Part shown: one piece after another, positions 49,110-61,088 of the stretch
How positions within the stretch are numbered: position 1 is the first letter of the stretch
Layout: every line of letters begins with the position of its first letter
Assembly (NCBI GenBank): GCA_013180625.2
Contig: SNVD02007141.1
Coordinates: 213,989-277,988, forward strand
Source: Boswellia sacra
Lineage: Eukaryota; Streptophyta; Magnoliopsida; Sapindales; Burseraceae
Reading direction: 5' to 3'
Length of the DNA: 64,000 nt
Made by a program: the position numbers and the translations under genes
Notes under the pieces: model-generated
Databases searched by the model: none
Seen by the model: only the letters and a program-made list of their open reading frames with translations
Told to the model about the DNA's origin: nothing

Positions 49110-50751
49110 TGTTAGCCCTAAGGCTACATGGTAATTTTGATGATAACAATACACATTGATTCATTGAAATATTACTAATATGTTTATTTATGTGCAAGAA
49201 TAAGATCAATAAAATACTTGTAAAATCAAGAATAGGCTTATTAAAATGAAGTGTTGAAGCTAAGGAGAAGACTAGATGTTAAAGGCACCAAAGTTCAAGA
49301 ACAAGGTTTGACTCAAGGAATGTGACACATGAGCAATGTTCAATCAATTGGTCATATATTTCTCTATATATGTCCAAATGATTTAATTCTTGAGCCTTTA
49401 AAAAACTTACTCAATTAGTAACATTTTACATGTTTAAAGAAATTCAAATTTCAAGTGAAAGGTTGTCCAAATCATCATGCAAGTTAAAGGACAAATGGAA
49501 TCAGTTGACATGAGCACCAAATGCTCTTTTGGACATATCTTGAGCTAAAGATATCTGAATCAGTTGATTCTTGAGGCGTTGAAAAGATGATTTAATGGAC
49601 CACATTTTATAAATTTTGAAGAAATTCAAATTTCAAATGGAAGGTCAACATAATCATCATGCAATTTGGTAGACTGACACAATGAAAAAAAATCAACTGA
49701 CTTGAGCACTAAATGGTCTTTTATCCATATCTTAAGATAAAGATATCCAAATAACTTGATTGTTAATGTTTTGGAAAGATTATTCAAATATACAGATCTT
49801 TTATGTTTTGAAGAAATTCAAATTTCAAATGGAAAGTGGACATAATCATCATTCAAGTCAGTGGACTGACACAAGAAAGAAAAATCATTTGACATGAGCA
49901 CTGAATGGTCTCTTGTACATATGTTGAGATAGATATATCCAAATGACTTAATTCTTAATGCGTTGGAAAGCTTATTTAAATATGCAGATCTTTTATGTTT
50001 TGTATATTTTCAAATTTCAAACAGAACATTGACAAAAATGGCCGACAAAATTGCAATTTTTATGGTGGGCAGAAAATTTGGAGTTAGTGTCTTCACTTGA
50101 TTAAGTTCATCTCATTTGCCTATAAAATGAGCCCTTCTCCCATGCATTCAACAAGAATCCATCAAGCAACAAATAAGAGAAATATTAAGTTTAGAGAGCT
50201 TTTATATTCTTTATCTACTCCTTGAAGAGAGTTATACTTTTATTATAAACAATTTTCTTTGTTTTTGTATTGTGGTGAGAGTGAGATCATTCTTGTAAAG
50301 GATAATAGTTATCCTTGAGAGAACTCTTGGTGTGGTGTTATCAAGAGTAAAACAATTGATAGAACTCTTGGTATTGTGTTATCAAGGGTTGAAGAAAGAA
50401 ATCTTGGTGAGGTTGTTCATCAAGCAAGTTGCAAAGAATTCTACAACTTAGTGGAAAGCCTAGCTTATGGAGAAGCTAGGAGCCCGTGGACGTAGGCAAG
50501 GTTTGCCGAACCACGTAAATTGAGTTTGCACACTCTCTATCCCTATCTTTTTTATATTAATTGTACTTGTGATTGTTCATTATTGTTATTCTCTTGATTG
50601 CAACTTAGAACTTCTAATTTCATCTTCATCGTCTTTATTCTCGAAGAAAGAGTGAACTAATTTTTATCTTTCAAGAAAAGTTTTATAAATCTATTTTTAT
50701 AAATAAAAACCCAATTCACCCCCCTATTGGGTTGCCATACCTGGGTCAACA
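49110..50751 (+). mobile_element. Solo LTR of a Copia-type element
   Basis: A 1642-bp sequence that starts tgttagccc and ends gggtcaaca, flanked by a perfect 5-bp duplication ccata (49105-49109 and 50752-50756). No internal region is present, so this is a solo LTR left by recombination between the two LTRs. A cctataaaatgagccc TATA-type promoter lies near 50120, followed by an expected leader. It interrupts the Athila 3' region. A partial relative is at 34132-34672. Confidence 0.93.
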
Positions 50752-50756
50752 CCATA

Positions 50757-52276
50757 GGCCCATTTTTCACATCTCTTAACTAATGTAGGCTAATCATAAC
50801 ATTAAGGTTCAATAGGGCTTTGTTAAACTTGTAAGGTGAGGCTAGGGTCAAGGTAGGATAAGGATAATTATAAGGCTAATTAACCTGTAGTCACACAACC
50901 ATCTTAGGACCTAATTGAGAGCACTAACTCTACTATGTACACACCCACGCTTTCTTTCAACAAGCACTTTGCCATTCACCATACCTATTATCCTTTGTCT
51001 TCTTTCTTCTTTCTTCTTTTTCTTTTTCCCTTCTTTTTTGTATATATACATAGAATGTTTACACCGCCAAACTTATTTTCTTGCCTTATAAACAATTGGG
51101 TGCAACACCCTCTTCTTCTTCTTCTTTTTATCTTTTGAACTTAAAATGAATAAATTAAGCTTTTTCAAACTCCTCCCATCCTCTCATAAGCATGGCTCTC
51201 AATAATTATTCCTAAAATGCTCATATGCTATGAATGAAAGGTAGTAATAAGGAAAAATCTTATTTCAGGCTAGGAAAAGTTTTGATTAGTTTAACAAAGA
51301 AATAGGCTTAATTAGGCTCAAAAGGGGTGCACTAGAGATAATGATTCATGGCATAGGTTAGCTTGAACGGTCAATGGTCCAAAGAAGGCCTAAAGCACTT
51401 CTCTACCATTGTGTAGCCTAGGATTTTGCCCCAAGTGGCACTCCAACGAGTTCTAAAGTCCTATGAGACATCAACACTTAACGCTATTCACATATACTTT
51501 CTCTAAGTAATAAAAAGTTTCATATCCATAGTTATTGTCAAAATATTGAAGAATTCAAAAATGCAATTCAACTAGCAAAAGAATCAAGCACACAAACAAC
51601 ACAATATCAAGTATTACCAATAATCTACTTCCAATGAGTATCATGGTTCTATGATTGGATATGCTCATCAAGTATCCAGAAAACTCACAATTTGCAACTC
51701 ATGTTATAAACACGAAAAACACATGAAAATGCACTAAAAGTAAAGGAAACAAGAATTAACTTTATGACAAACACACCAACCAAAAACTAACAAGCAAAAC
51801 AAACCACAAACAAATCAAATTCACCTTCATGCAACTCACAAAATAACAAACCCCCAAACTTAAAATTAACATTGTCCCCAATGCTACAAAGTAAAACAAA
51901 GAATGGGAAATGTGATACTCCTCTAGAAGGCAAGAGACCGCCTTCTATTCCTCCTCTTTATCATCATCATCATCATTATTATCATCAAGTTGCAGTGATG
52001 GTTAAGGCTATGGCATGTTGTCTTGAAAAAAAAAATTGGCTTTGATTTGACCTAATAAACACCTGAAAACATAAGACATGCTATCCCAAAAATTAAACAG
52101 CAAAAAATCACTAAAATTAATATAAAAACAATGACACAAAAGAAAATAAATGCAACACAAAAGAAAGAGTTTAGAAAGCTTGGGTGGCCTCCCAAATAGC
52201 TCCTGGTTTAATGTTCTTAGCCAGACATAGATTGAACTATTCATGTTATCTCAAAAAGTGGAATGTTCTCAACATT
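50757..52276 (-). other. Athila-like 3' untranslated region
   Basis: Non-coding. Contains a stretch at 51290-51480 (aaagaaggcctaaagcactt and neighbours) that corresponds to 310-470 of the LOG element, and ccccaaacttaaaattaaca at 51852, equivalent to the cccccacacttaaac stretch at 59837. It follows the integrase stop codon on the minus strand. Confidence 0.65.
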
Positions 52277-52420
52277 TCATTCTTCCCCTTCATGATAGTG
52301 CTTTAATCTTTGGCTATAGACATGAAAGGCTCGTTCATCATTACAAGTTAACTCAATGATTCCAAAGGGAGACACCTTCTTCATTTTGAAAGGACCCGAC
52401 CATCTAGATATCACTTTACT
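52277..52420 (-). pseudogene. Athila integrase C-terminus, distal piece
   Basis: Minus-strand reading SKVISRWSGPFKMKKVSPFG continues through IIELTCNDERAFHVYSQRLK to HYHEGEE and a stop. It matches the C-terminal end of Athila integrase (KLKSRWSGPF...NGQRLKHY). It is interrupted exactly at its start by CACTA 2; the rest is at 57411 onward. Confidence 0.88.
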
Positions 52421-52619
52421 TACTACAAGAATTTTTCAAATATTTGACGCATTCTCTTTGAGTTATTTGACTATTTTTCACAAAAGCGTGGAAGTCAAAG
52501 TAAAAGTCAAACCCGCCTATGTAACATATTTGACACTGTATTAATTAAATGAAATTACAAGTTTGCCACAATATAAAAGTTACTTTCCCTCTTTCTATTT
52601 CACTTCCCCTATTTAATTT

Positions 52620-53030
52620 TCCCTAGCCGCTTCTTTCCCTCTTCCCAATTTTCATTGATCAATTGATTCAGCACCTCTTCCCTCCCTCATCTTTCCCTCT
52701 TCTCAGTTTGCATCGATCATTTCTTTTTCCTTTTGCTTCTCTTTGGTGTTGTGCAATTAATTTGGTTCTCGAGATAGTTGATTCTGAATCTTCTTCTCAT
52801 AATTCCTTCCTTCAACTCGCCTATCATCATCATCTTCATCATTTAGCCCTCACCCGTTGCTCTGTGTTTTTTTTTTCAATCATGGGTGTGTTTGATTTTC
52901 TCGAAAATATGGCAAGCTCATCGGAGAAGCCGAGTTTCTCGTAGAATGTAGTTTCTCAAAAAAGAGTGGTATTTTTGGAAATCTTAGCCTTAACATGATG
53001 TGTAACGTTGAAGCAAATGGTATGCTAACA
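52620..53030 (+). pseudogene. Possible captured 5' leader and first exon
   Basis: A CT-rich leader-like stretch (52570-52870) precedes ATG at 52882 opening MGVFDFLENMASSSEKPSFS and a stop. Downstream a gtatgc donor-like site occurs near 53019. It may be the beginning of the captured gene whose later exon is at 54885-54985, but that is inference. I do not recognise the peptide. Confidence 0.3.
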
Positions 53031-54884
53031 CTAAATTCTATTTTTTTTTTAATTTTTAAATTTTAATCTTTTGTTTGATTGCTGAGAAAATAAAGGAAAA
53101 TGAGAGAAACTTATTTGGGGAGGAAAACCATGTTTTCTGCTGTTTGGGGCAACTTTTTTGTTTTGTTTCTTTAATATTAAATTATGGATAGAGTTGTATT
53201 TAGGGTGAGTTAGTCATGAGTGAATCACACCCAATTTTAGTTTAATTTTTTACTTTAGTGATGAATATTGGATTAATATTATGTAGTTTAAGCACTAAAT
53301 ATTATTAGTTATTTTATATTAATAAAAGTTGCGAGTGACTTTGATAATCTATAGGTCTAGAATATATGTATGGGTGTATGTGGCTTTTGTGCGTCTTTAT
53401 GCATTTCCATAAGACTGATCATAATCAATTTTATTTATTTGAATTCTTATACAAGTCAAAAGAGGAGCTTTAATCAAAGTTGTTAAATCTAAGATTATTG
53501 CTAACTTCTCTTGTTTTCTAAGAATTGAGTTGAGCTGAGCTTTGGCCTGTTTAACTTGTCCCAAGTTACTATTCTATCTCTTCGTTGCTTTGATTTTCTT
53601 TTAGAACAAAAGTTTTCTCATCATTTTCTTTGATTTCTGACTTTTAGTTGCTTGATGAGTGATGCCTTTTTATCATTTTATCATATTAATAATGTCAAGT
53701 AATGAGTTCCTTTTAAGATAATTGTTTTGGTACGAATCAAAAGTTACAAATCTATTAAATGAACTGATTTATTGTTTGCAAGCCTACTTTAGAGTCTTGA
53801 TTGTAAATTAAAAGCCTCCAAATTATGTTGTTGACTATGACTGTAGATGAGGCTTCTACTGAAACTGCGTTGGTTTTAATTAAATATAGTATTCACACAC
53901 ATTTGCCTCCTTGTAATCCACTACCTTTCAATTTATTTATTTTTTTATATTTTTTATTAGCAAGAAAGGATGCAATTCGAAAATAGGAAGAGGGTTGGTT
54001 AGTAAATATTCTACTTGAAATTTGATTATATCTTAAAAGTCTTGTCCACTTTTTATTAACGCACAAAATATAGCCCAAATTGTCCAGTTACGATTGATAT
54101 TGAACTTATTTGAAATATGAAGAATCTTATAATATATTATTATGATTAAAATCTTTTATTAATCATTAATTGTAAAATTTAGATTCATAAGTTTATTATG
54201 ATTAATCTCTGTACAGGCAAGTTTGATGCTTGGCTTTCAGTTATTGTCATCTCTTTTCCATTTATTTTTTTTTCCTCTTGATCTAATTTGGTTGTCGAGA
54301 AAATGCATGGAGGATACTAGAATAAAGCATAGAAGTCTTGAATCCATCTGTGGTTGTAGGGGTTTCCCTTTCTTTCTTTTGCAATATAATGTGTTGTGGG
54401 CAAGCAATAGAGAATAATGCAGTTTTAGGTACTATCATGTTAAAAATTTTAATTAATCTGCAACATTAGTCTCATCTAGCTTTTATTGCTATCTGATCTG
54501 CGAGCATCTAATCTGTAATATGGAAGCAGTGGATTTCTTGTATTTAGAGTTCAAAGCTGTGGATAATTTGGTGGCCCGCAATACTTATCACGTTCTTATA
54601 GCTTTTTAGAATGCTTGGATTGGATTACATTTAATTAAATATTTATTTAAGTACATAGATACAAGCTTGCTTTTAAAATATTCCTTTGGATTTCAATGTG
54701 GTGTCTGATGGCAGCCTTAGTTTTGGAATTTCTGATATATTCCTATGTGGGGTGCCGATAGATTACTAGGATATGTAATTATTTTTTAATCTATAGCGTA
54801 CCACTATTTAGCTATACAGACAGATAATTAAAGTAAAATTTTTCATTGTTGCTACTCTCAATTGCTCTTGTTGTACTTAGTTTG

Positions 54885-54990
54885 GAATTAGCACTTCGAC
54901 AGAAGCACTGGTTATGGTCATGATGAAGCTGGGGACGTGAAGCCCTTGATCAAGCTTTTGTAGAAATTATTGGAGCTGAATCTGTAGTAG
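54885..54990 (+). pseudogene. Captured exon of an aluminium-resistance / methionine gamma-lyase-like gene
   Basis: Plus-strand reading STGYGHDEAG, then after a one-base deletion REALDQAFVEIIGAESVVVR. Together they follow the conserved HFGSTTGYGHDEAGGREALDQ-type block of the PLP-dependent Alum_res family (PF06838) in plants and bacteria. Only this block is recognised. The catalytic lysine region is absent and the frameshift makes the fragment non-coding. It lies in the middle of CACTA 2, flanked by AT-rich DNA. Confidence 0.7.
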
Positions 54991-54999
54991 TTCGATCGT

Positions 55000-57290
55000 T
55001 TGTTATACATTTGTAATAATTCTTAGATTATTATTTTAATTTTTGGAACATTTGCTATTTAAAATTATTATTAATCTGCTACTACTTGTGCCTTGTTTGC
55101 TTTCTTGAGGTCAATGGATTGGGTTAGCTATTACGTAGTAATGAATCAATATGTGTCCTGATTGGCAAAAGAATTGCAAGGTACAAATATTTTTTAATGA
55201 ATTTTATATTAAAAACATATTTGTACACAAAAGTACTAATACAAGTTCTATAAGGAGACACACTTAACACTTGTGTATGAGGACAATATTTAAAAAACTC
55301 TCACAAAACACTTACTTTAAGTACAACTCACACGTCACTTAGCATCCACTTACTATATCTTACTTTCTCTCAATTATTACACATGCAAATACATCATTCT
55401 TGTTTCATGCTACTCACTAACCATAAATTACATACATATACATACATATATATTTGTAAATTTCTTTTCCCATAATGTTGAAATTTTTATTCTTGTTTCG
55501 TTTTTCAACCAACACATGCAATTGATTCATGGCAATTTATATATATGTGTGTGCGTGTGTGTGTTATTAACTTTCCTGCGTGCATATTGTGCTATATGAA
55601 ATTTAAAATGCTAATTGTAAATAACTTGCTTGCATGAAGGAGTTCTTTTACTGTTGCTTGTGGATTTTTTTTTTCCTTCTTTATGTTGTTGAGGTGATTT
55701 TTATTATTGCCCTTAGCATTTAGTTAAACAATTGGCTCACCTTTCTAGAATTTTTATTTTATCTATAACATAAAATCGGTATTCAATTGATTTGATAAAT
55801 TACCTTCTTTTATTATATATTCTATATTCTTTTTTTTTTTTTTACAATTTCAGATAATTAGATACTAAGAATTTTATCCTTATTTGCCTTCATTTTATTC
55901 ACTGTTTTGTCTAATTGTAATTTACTAAGATTGTTGTTTATCTATTGACTAGTTTCTTTGAATTATACAATAGAATGCATATACTTCAATTGGCTTCAAC
56001 TAGTAATTGGGTTTTTGAGGAGTTGTAATTAATTAGGTTTGACATAAGTTTAGCAGGATCAAAAAGAAACTAAGGTGGGTATAATTTTTCTATTTCCATA
56101 AATGCACTAGTTTATCTTTAATGAAGCAAAGTTATAGCTAAAGAGAAACAACAATTCTTGGAGAATTAATTGATTTTTCATTACTACTTCATGAGAAACT
56201 TATGTAGCTATGGTGGAACTTTGTACATTTAACTTGTGAAGCAAATTTATATAAAAATCATATGAGGAGAAGTGTTGCAGGCAGATCACTAATATAAGTG
56301 TGGTTACTTATATAATTTTATTTTTTTTTGTTTAATTTGGTTAAATATTTCATGCAATCTTGGTAGAGCTAAATTTAAAAGGTTGTGTTTTTTTTTTGTT
56401 TTGTTTTCACTTTGTGATGCCAAGCCATTTGAACCTTATAAAACAAACAACATTATTATAGTTCATCAATGGAGCCAATTGTACAGAACCATAGGAGTTA
56501 AAATGTAAGTAGTTTAGTTTCATGTTTTTCATTGAATGTATTCTGTTTGATGAATGCAAGCAATATCATTTTCTAATTTCCTCTTAATTGATATTTTGAC
56601 CTCCATGGTAAAATAATTTCTGGTCTTATGTGTTTCTATTAGGAGTATAGAGAAAAAAATTCATGAATCTAAAAGTATTTATACTATTCTATTTGCATAT
56701 TTGTTTTGAGACTGAGGAAATAAATAGCAAGAGAGCTACATGATCGAGCAGTTATAGACGAAGATGGATTAATTACTGTAGACAATTCGACCGTTTAGGG
56801 AACAAGGAAGAACTTGGAATGATGTAATGTTATCTCTTTAGCTATTCAACTTTATTCATTTATATTAACTTTTGATTGCCTTTTTTTTTTTTTACTATGT
56901 TGTATTATGTTCTCTATTGAATAGATTTTTAGCCTTTTTGTTTGTATAAATACAAGTTTATAAATTCTTAAATTTTTTATGTTTAGATTGGATTCTAATC
57001 TAGGTTCTTGCACTTTGTTTGGAACTATGGTGGAAGTTATAATAAATATATATATGATACTTAAGGGACTTTGTAGTCTGTCAAGTATCATAAATATATA
57101 TATTTTTTCCAATTTTTTTTAATTTAAAAAATCATACTTGCCGGTCAGAAAACCATGAAGTATGAGTTTTTTGAAACATATTTGATGGTTATAATTAGAC
57201 AAGCACAGAGTGAAAGTGTCAAATATAGCTCAGAAAGGCACTCCCCAGGGCATACATACTTGACTCATAATGAAGACTCAAGTATGTTAC
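55000..57290. other. Interior of CACTA 2, right half
   Basis: AT-rich. Exon-like words occur near 56455-56505 and 56730-56820 (reading VIDEDGLITVDNSTV), but no family can be named. The minus-strand frame at 56852-57112 is probably chance. Confidence 0.4.
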
Positions 57291-57410
57291 AACCAATATT
57301 TGACCGTTTGACCAATAGTCAAATATATCATATTTGACATGCGATGATCGTCAAATATTATCATATTTGACGGCTAAAAGTAGTCAAATATTTGTGATTT
57401 TCTTGTAGTG

Positions 57411-57687
57411 ACTCGATATCAACTTTAAATGAGACTCTTAGAGAAGTACTTGTTGGCCCGGAGTAAAGTAATGCTTCAAAAGTTGCTTGTCGTGCCCCTT
57501 TTTGGTGTTTTCTTGTATACTCATGGACTCTCTTTCACCATGTCTACTCGATGGCAAGTAGTTACCTCATCCAGAGATTTCAAATATTGATAGATATTGA
57601 ATACATCCTCTTCTTCATTCATTTGTAGTGTCAATTTTCTTTTTTCCACATCTATTATTGCTTTTTCAATTACAAGAAGTGGCCTCC
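57411..57687 (-). pseudogene. Athila protease tail fused to integrase C-terminus by deletion
   Basis: The right part (about 57520-57687) reads RPLLVIEKAIIDVEKRKLTL, then MNEEEDVFNIYQYLKSLDEV, the segment after the LGRPFL motif of Athila protease. The left part (57411-57495) reads GHDKQLLKHYFTPGQQVLL, a stop, then ESHLKLIS, which continues into the integrase end at 52420. RT, RNase H and the integrase core have therefore been lost between the two. The right edge is cut by LOG element copy B directly beside the GRP motif. Confidence 0.85.
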
Positions 57688-59099
57688 TGATGCGTTCGAA
57701 ACTAGCAAGTATACTAGTCGCACAAGTAATAAAGTGATAAGTAAGATATCGTTCCCACGAGGATTGATTCTAATTGAATTTGTTATTTCCAGCAACAATA
57801 AACTAAACAGGGGGGATTTTTGTTGAATGATTTACTAAATGAAATAAGAATGCAAGTAAAGAATAACAAAACAGAAAGTAAATTTGAATGAAAAATCAAT
57901 GGGAGAAAGCTGGTTAAGGGATCCTTCTCTACCACAAGATATGGATTTGCGAATTAATTGTAGAATTGTCATCTAATTACAGCATTGAAGTTATCAACCG
58001 TAGATAATAACAAGCTCTATTACCCCAATCTTTCCTTACTTTGTTGTTAAATAAAACAAGCTCTTTATTTAATCTCTATCCATTAAACAACCTAGAACAA
58101 GCTCTCTGAGTTTAATTCAATGGATGCATTATGATAAGAAAGATAGGTTGATCTAAGCAATAAACACACAAGCTCGGATTATTTAACTTAGGTTATATTC
58201 TCCAATTGTAATCTCTGATCACAATTTTGCTACTAATGATTAGAAATTCAAGACAATTACGGATCAAGATTTCTAGTCTAGCAATAAATCACAACCAGAT
58301 TATATTCAGTTGGCCACTCAAATACAATCAGCAAGCAATCATAAGCATTAAATATGGGAGAATACAAGCAACTTCAATTAGAGAATTGGATAACAATTCC
58401 TTACACAATCAACTTACAAAAACCATATCAGGGGCTTTGAAATCACCCTCAACCAATTCAGATTCAGTTACACATGTTTAAGAACGTGGTAAATACAATA
58501 CAACATGGAGACATTCCAGAAAATGAAAGGGAAGGGAAAAACTTAGCAAATTTGATGTAATTCTCTTTGGATTGTAGTTCTTCCTCTTTCCAAGCTTCCT
58601 TTCTCCTTCAAGAACTCCAAGAGATGAAAGAATTCCAGAGCTGCAGCCTCCACCACGTTCTCCCCTCTTCAAGTTATGAAAATAAAACCCTAAAATGTGT
58701 TTAAATACTCTGCTACAGTAACCTGCTACAGTGTCCCGTATTATACATGCTACAGTGATTTGTGGAATTACATTTCTATACTTCTCACACTGTTTTGATT
58801 ACAACTTTTGGTACACTGAATGGATTTATAAACCGTAAATTTCTCCAGAAAATAGACTTCGAGAGCTTTCCAACGGTATATAATATGTCATCGGGTTCAT
58901 TGTATATCAATACAATTAAATCCGAGAAGATCACTGACTAGCAGAGGTGAAAATGAAGGGTTTTACTCCATTTTTGTGCAAGTTGCTCCAAAACTCCTAC
59001 AAACATCAAAACCACACAAAAACATAAAAATACCAAGGAATATAGCAAAGAAACATGGACGAATTGATATGAAAATGATATATAAATAGACACTTATCA
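57688..59099 (-). repeat. 3' LTR of copy B
   Basis: 1412 bp, from tgatgcgttcg at 57688 to cacttatca at 59099. It aligns throughout with the LTR at 5731-7140. On its right is a polypurine tract rather than a primer site, which makes it the 3' LTR of a minus-strand element. Confidence 0.93.
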
Positions 59100-59113
59100 A
59101 ATTCCCCCACACT
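59100..59113 (-). promoter_or_regulatory. Polypurine tract
   Basis: On the minus strand the sequence before the LTR reads gtgtgggggaatt, a purine-rich primer for plus-strand synthesis, directly beside the LTR start. Confidence 0.8.
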
Positions 59114-61088
59114 TAGACTTTGCTAGTCCTCGAGCAACTACGACAATATGAAATAAAACTAAACCGAAACAGAATCAACAAAAAATTAAAACACACAAAT
59201 GCTTCATCTTGCAAATAGGCCTCAAAGATTGTACTTAATTATAACCCAAGGAAAACTTCAAAATAATGCACTTGATCAAGAATTTTATCTCAAAGATTAG
59301 TTTCGCTTCATTTCAATTCCTCAAGTGTGTGTGTGTAGAGCCATTCTCACCTAATCACTTGTAACCCGGATGAGTTTATGCATAAAAATGAATCATATTT
59401 AATATTGAAGATGTGTGTATAAATGAACTCCATAGGCCTGCTTTTCAAGTCACTCTCCACTAATGTAGACATGCACAACACCAAGGATCAAGTAGGACTT
59501 TATTAAGCTTGTAACGTTTGGCTTGGGTGAAGGTATGATAAAGGATAATAATTTGGCTCAAATCACCCACAAACACATAAATCATTCAAGACTATGTAGA
59601 GCTCAACCCTATAACTCAACTTCATTTCAATTCACCAGGTTACTCCCCCAAACTTATTTAGAACACTCAATCTTTTTTTTTTTTTAACAGAAAACAAAAG
59701 AAAACTATACCCCCACACTTTGTTGTTTCATTCTTTTTAAGAACACATAAGGGTATAGATCTCTTATTCTTCTTCTTTTCTTCTTTTTTTTCTTTTTTTT
59801 CTTTTTTTTCTTTTTTTTTATTACACTTCCCCTCCCCCACACTTAAACAACACATTGTCCTCAATGTGTAAGTACGTGGACGATAAGTACAGATTGGCTT
59901 TTTTTTTTTTCTTTTTTTTTTTTAAAACATAATAGAACTCACTTGCATTGCTCATGACACATCCCAACCTCCTCTAACTTCCCAAAACCAGAACATAGCT
60001 CAAAATTTAATTGTGAATGATCTACATGCTCATAGGTAAGGGATAAACTGTTTGGAACAAATTCATTTTAGGTTAGGAAATCTTTTAGTGAGTTAACAAA
60101 GAAAAAGGCTTACAAAGGCTCAAAGGGGTAACTAGGGATCAATTTCAGTCAAGGTTGGCTATTAAGGCTCAAACGGTCCAAAGATGGCCTAAATCATTTC
60201 CCCAATGTTGCACAGTCTAGGATTTCGCCTCGAGTGACCATCAAACAAGTTCTAGAATTCATTGAAATCTGAAAAAACATTTAAATTACATAAACTTTCT
60301 CTAAGTGAACAAATAACTCAGTGATAATAGCTCAGTGCTCAATGTTGCGCAAGGAATCAAAAGCAAAGCGAAAACCAATAAACATTTCAAGCACACAGAT
60401 CCATGCATCATTTATCATTTTCCAAGAGTTATTCTTAATTCAATCATTATCTTATCATCGACCCACAAAATGCAAGAAAAGAGGTACGTGGCGTTGTTAC
60501 ACCTGAGTCAAGATTGTATATTTCAACAATCCTTAGGACCAGTAGCCCGCAGACTTAAGGTTTCCAGCCTATATACCTTTATTATGAAAGAACAAAACAA
60601 GAAACAAGACACTTCAAACAACATGAAATAAACAAACTACAGATTTATTGAGAGAGAATGCGTTTCAAGAGTTAAGAAAACCCCATATTCTGCCATTCTC
60701 AGGTTTTTCCACAATGTTTTTTTTTTTTGAATCGAAACTGATAAAGACAAAAACACACAACAACTCGAAATTACATAAAACTAAACTTACTCAGAAAATA
60801 ATAAAGTCCAACAAATCAACAAACACAAACAAGTCAGTTAGAATGGGTCTAAAAAGTTTAGAAGTTAGCCTCCTTATTCAGCCATTATGGATTAAAGAAA
60901 TCCAGAATGCGTTTCAAGAGAACTTGAACTTTTTTAAGCCACCACTCTAAAAGCCAAGATTAGAAAATATTACCTGGGACAAAAGAAACAACCTGAAAAA
61001 AAACTCAAAAAGAAATGACATAAAAAAAACTCAAATAAACACAATAAAAAGAAAGCAAATGAAAACAAAGCAAACCAGCTGATAGAGA
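59114..61088 (-). other. 3' untranslated region of the LOG element, copy B
   Basis: About 2 kb of non-coding DNA between the LOG stop codon and the polypurine tract. T-rich runs occur at 59672-59685, 59771-59820 and 59898-59923. Open frames here (for example 60335-60631) have shifted relatives in copy A and show no domain. The stretch at 60066-60255 is the conserved Athila 3' block. Confidence 0.6.

Larger units (their letters stand above)
52421..57410. mobile_element. CACTA transposon 2 carrying a host exon
   Basis: A 4990-bp element. The right end reads tttcttgtagtg and the left end tactacaagaat (first base mutated from C). Target duplication act lies at 52418-52420 and 57411-57413. The right-end subterminal region (57290-57400) reversed is nearly the same as the left end of CACTA 1, so they are one family. 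No transposase seen. It carries a fragment of an aluminium-resistance-family gene. Removing the element and one act copy rejoins an Athila integrase reading frame. Confidence 0.92.
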
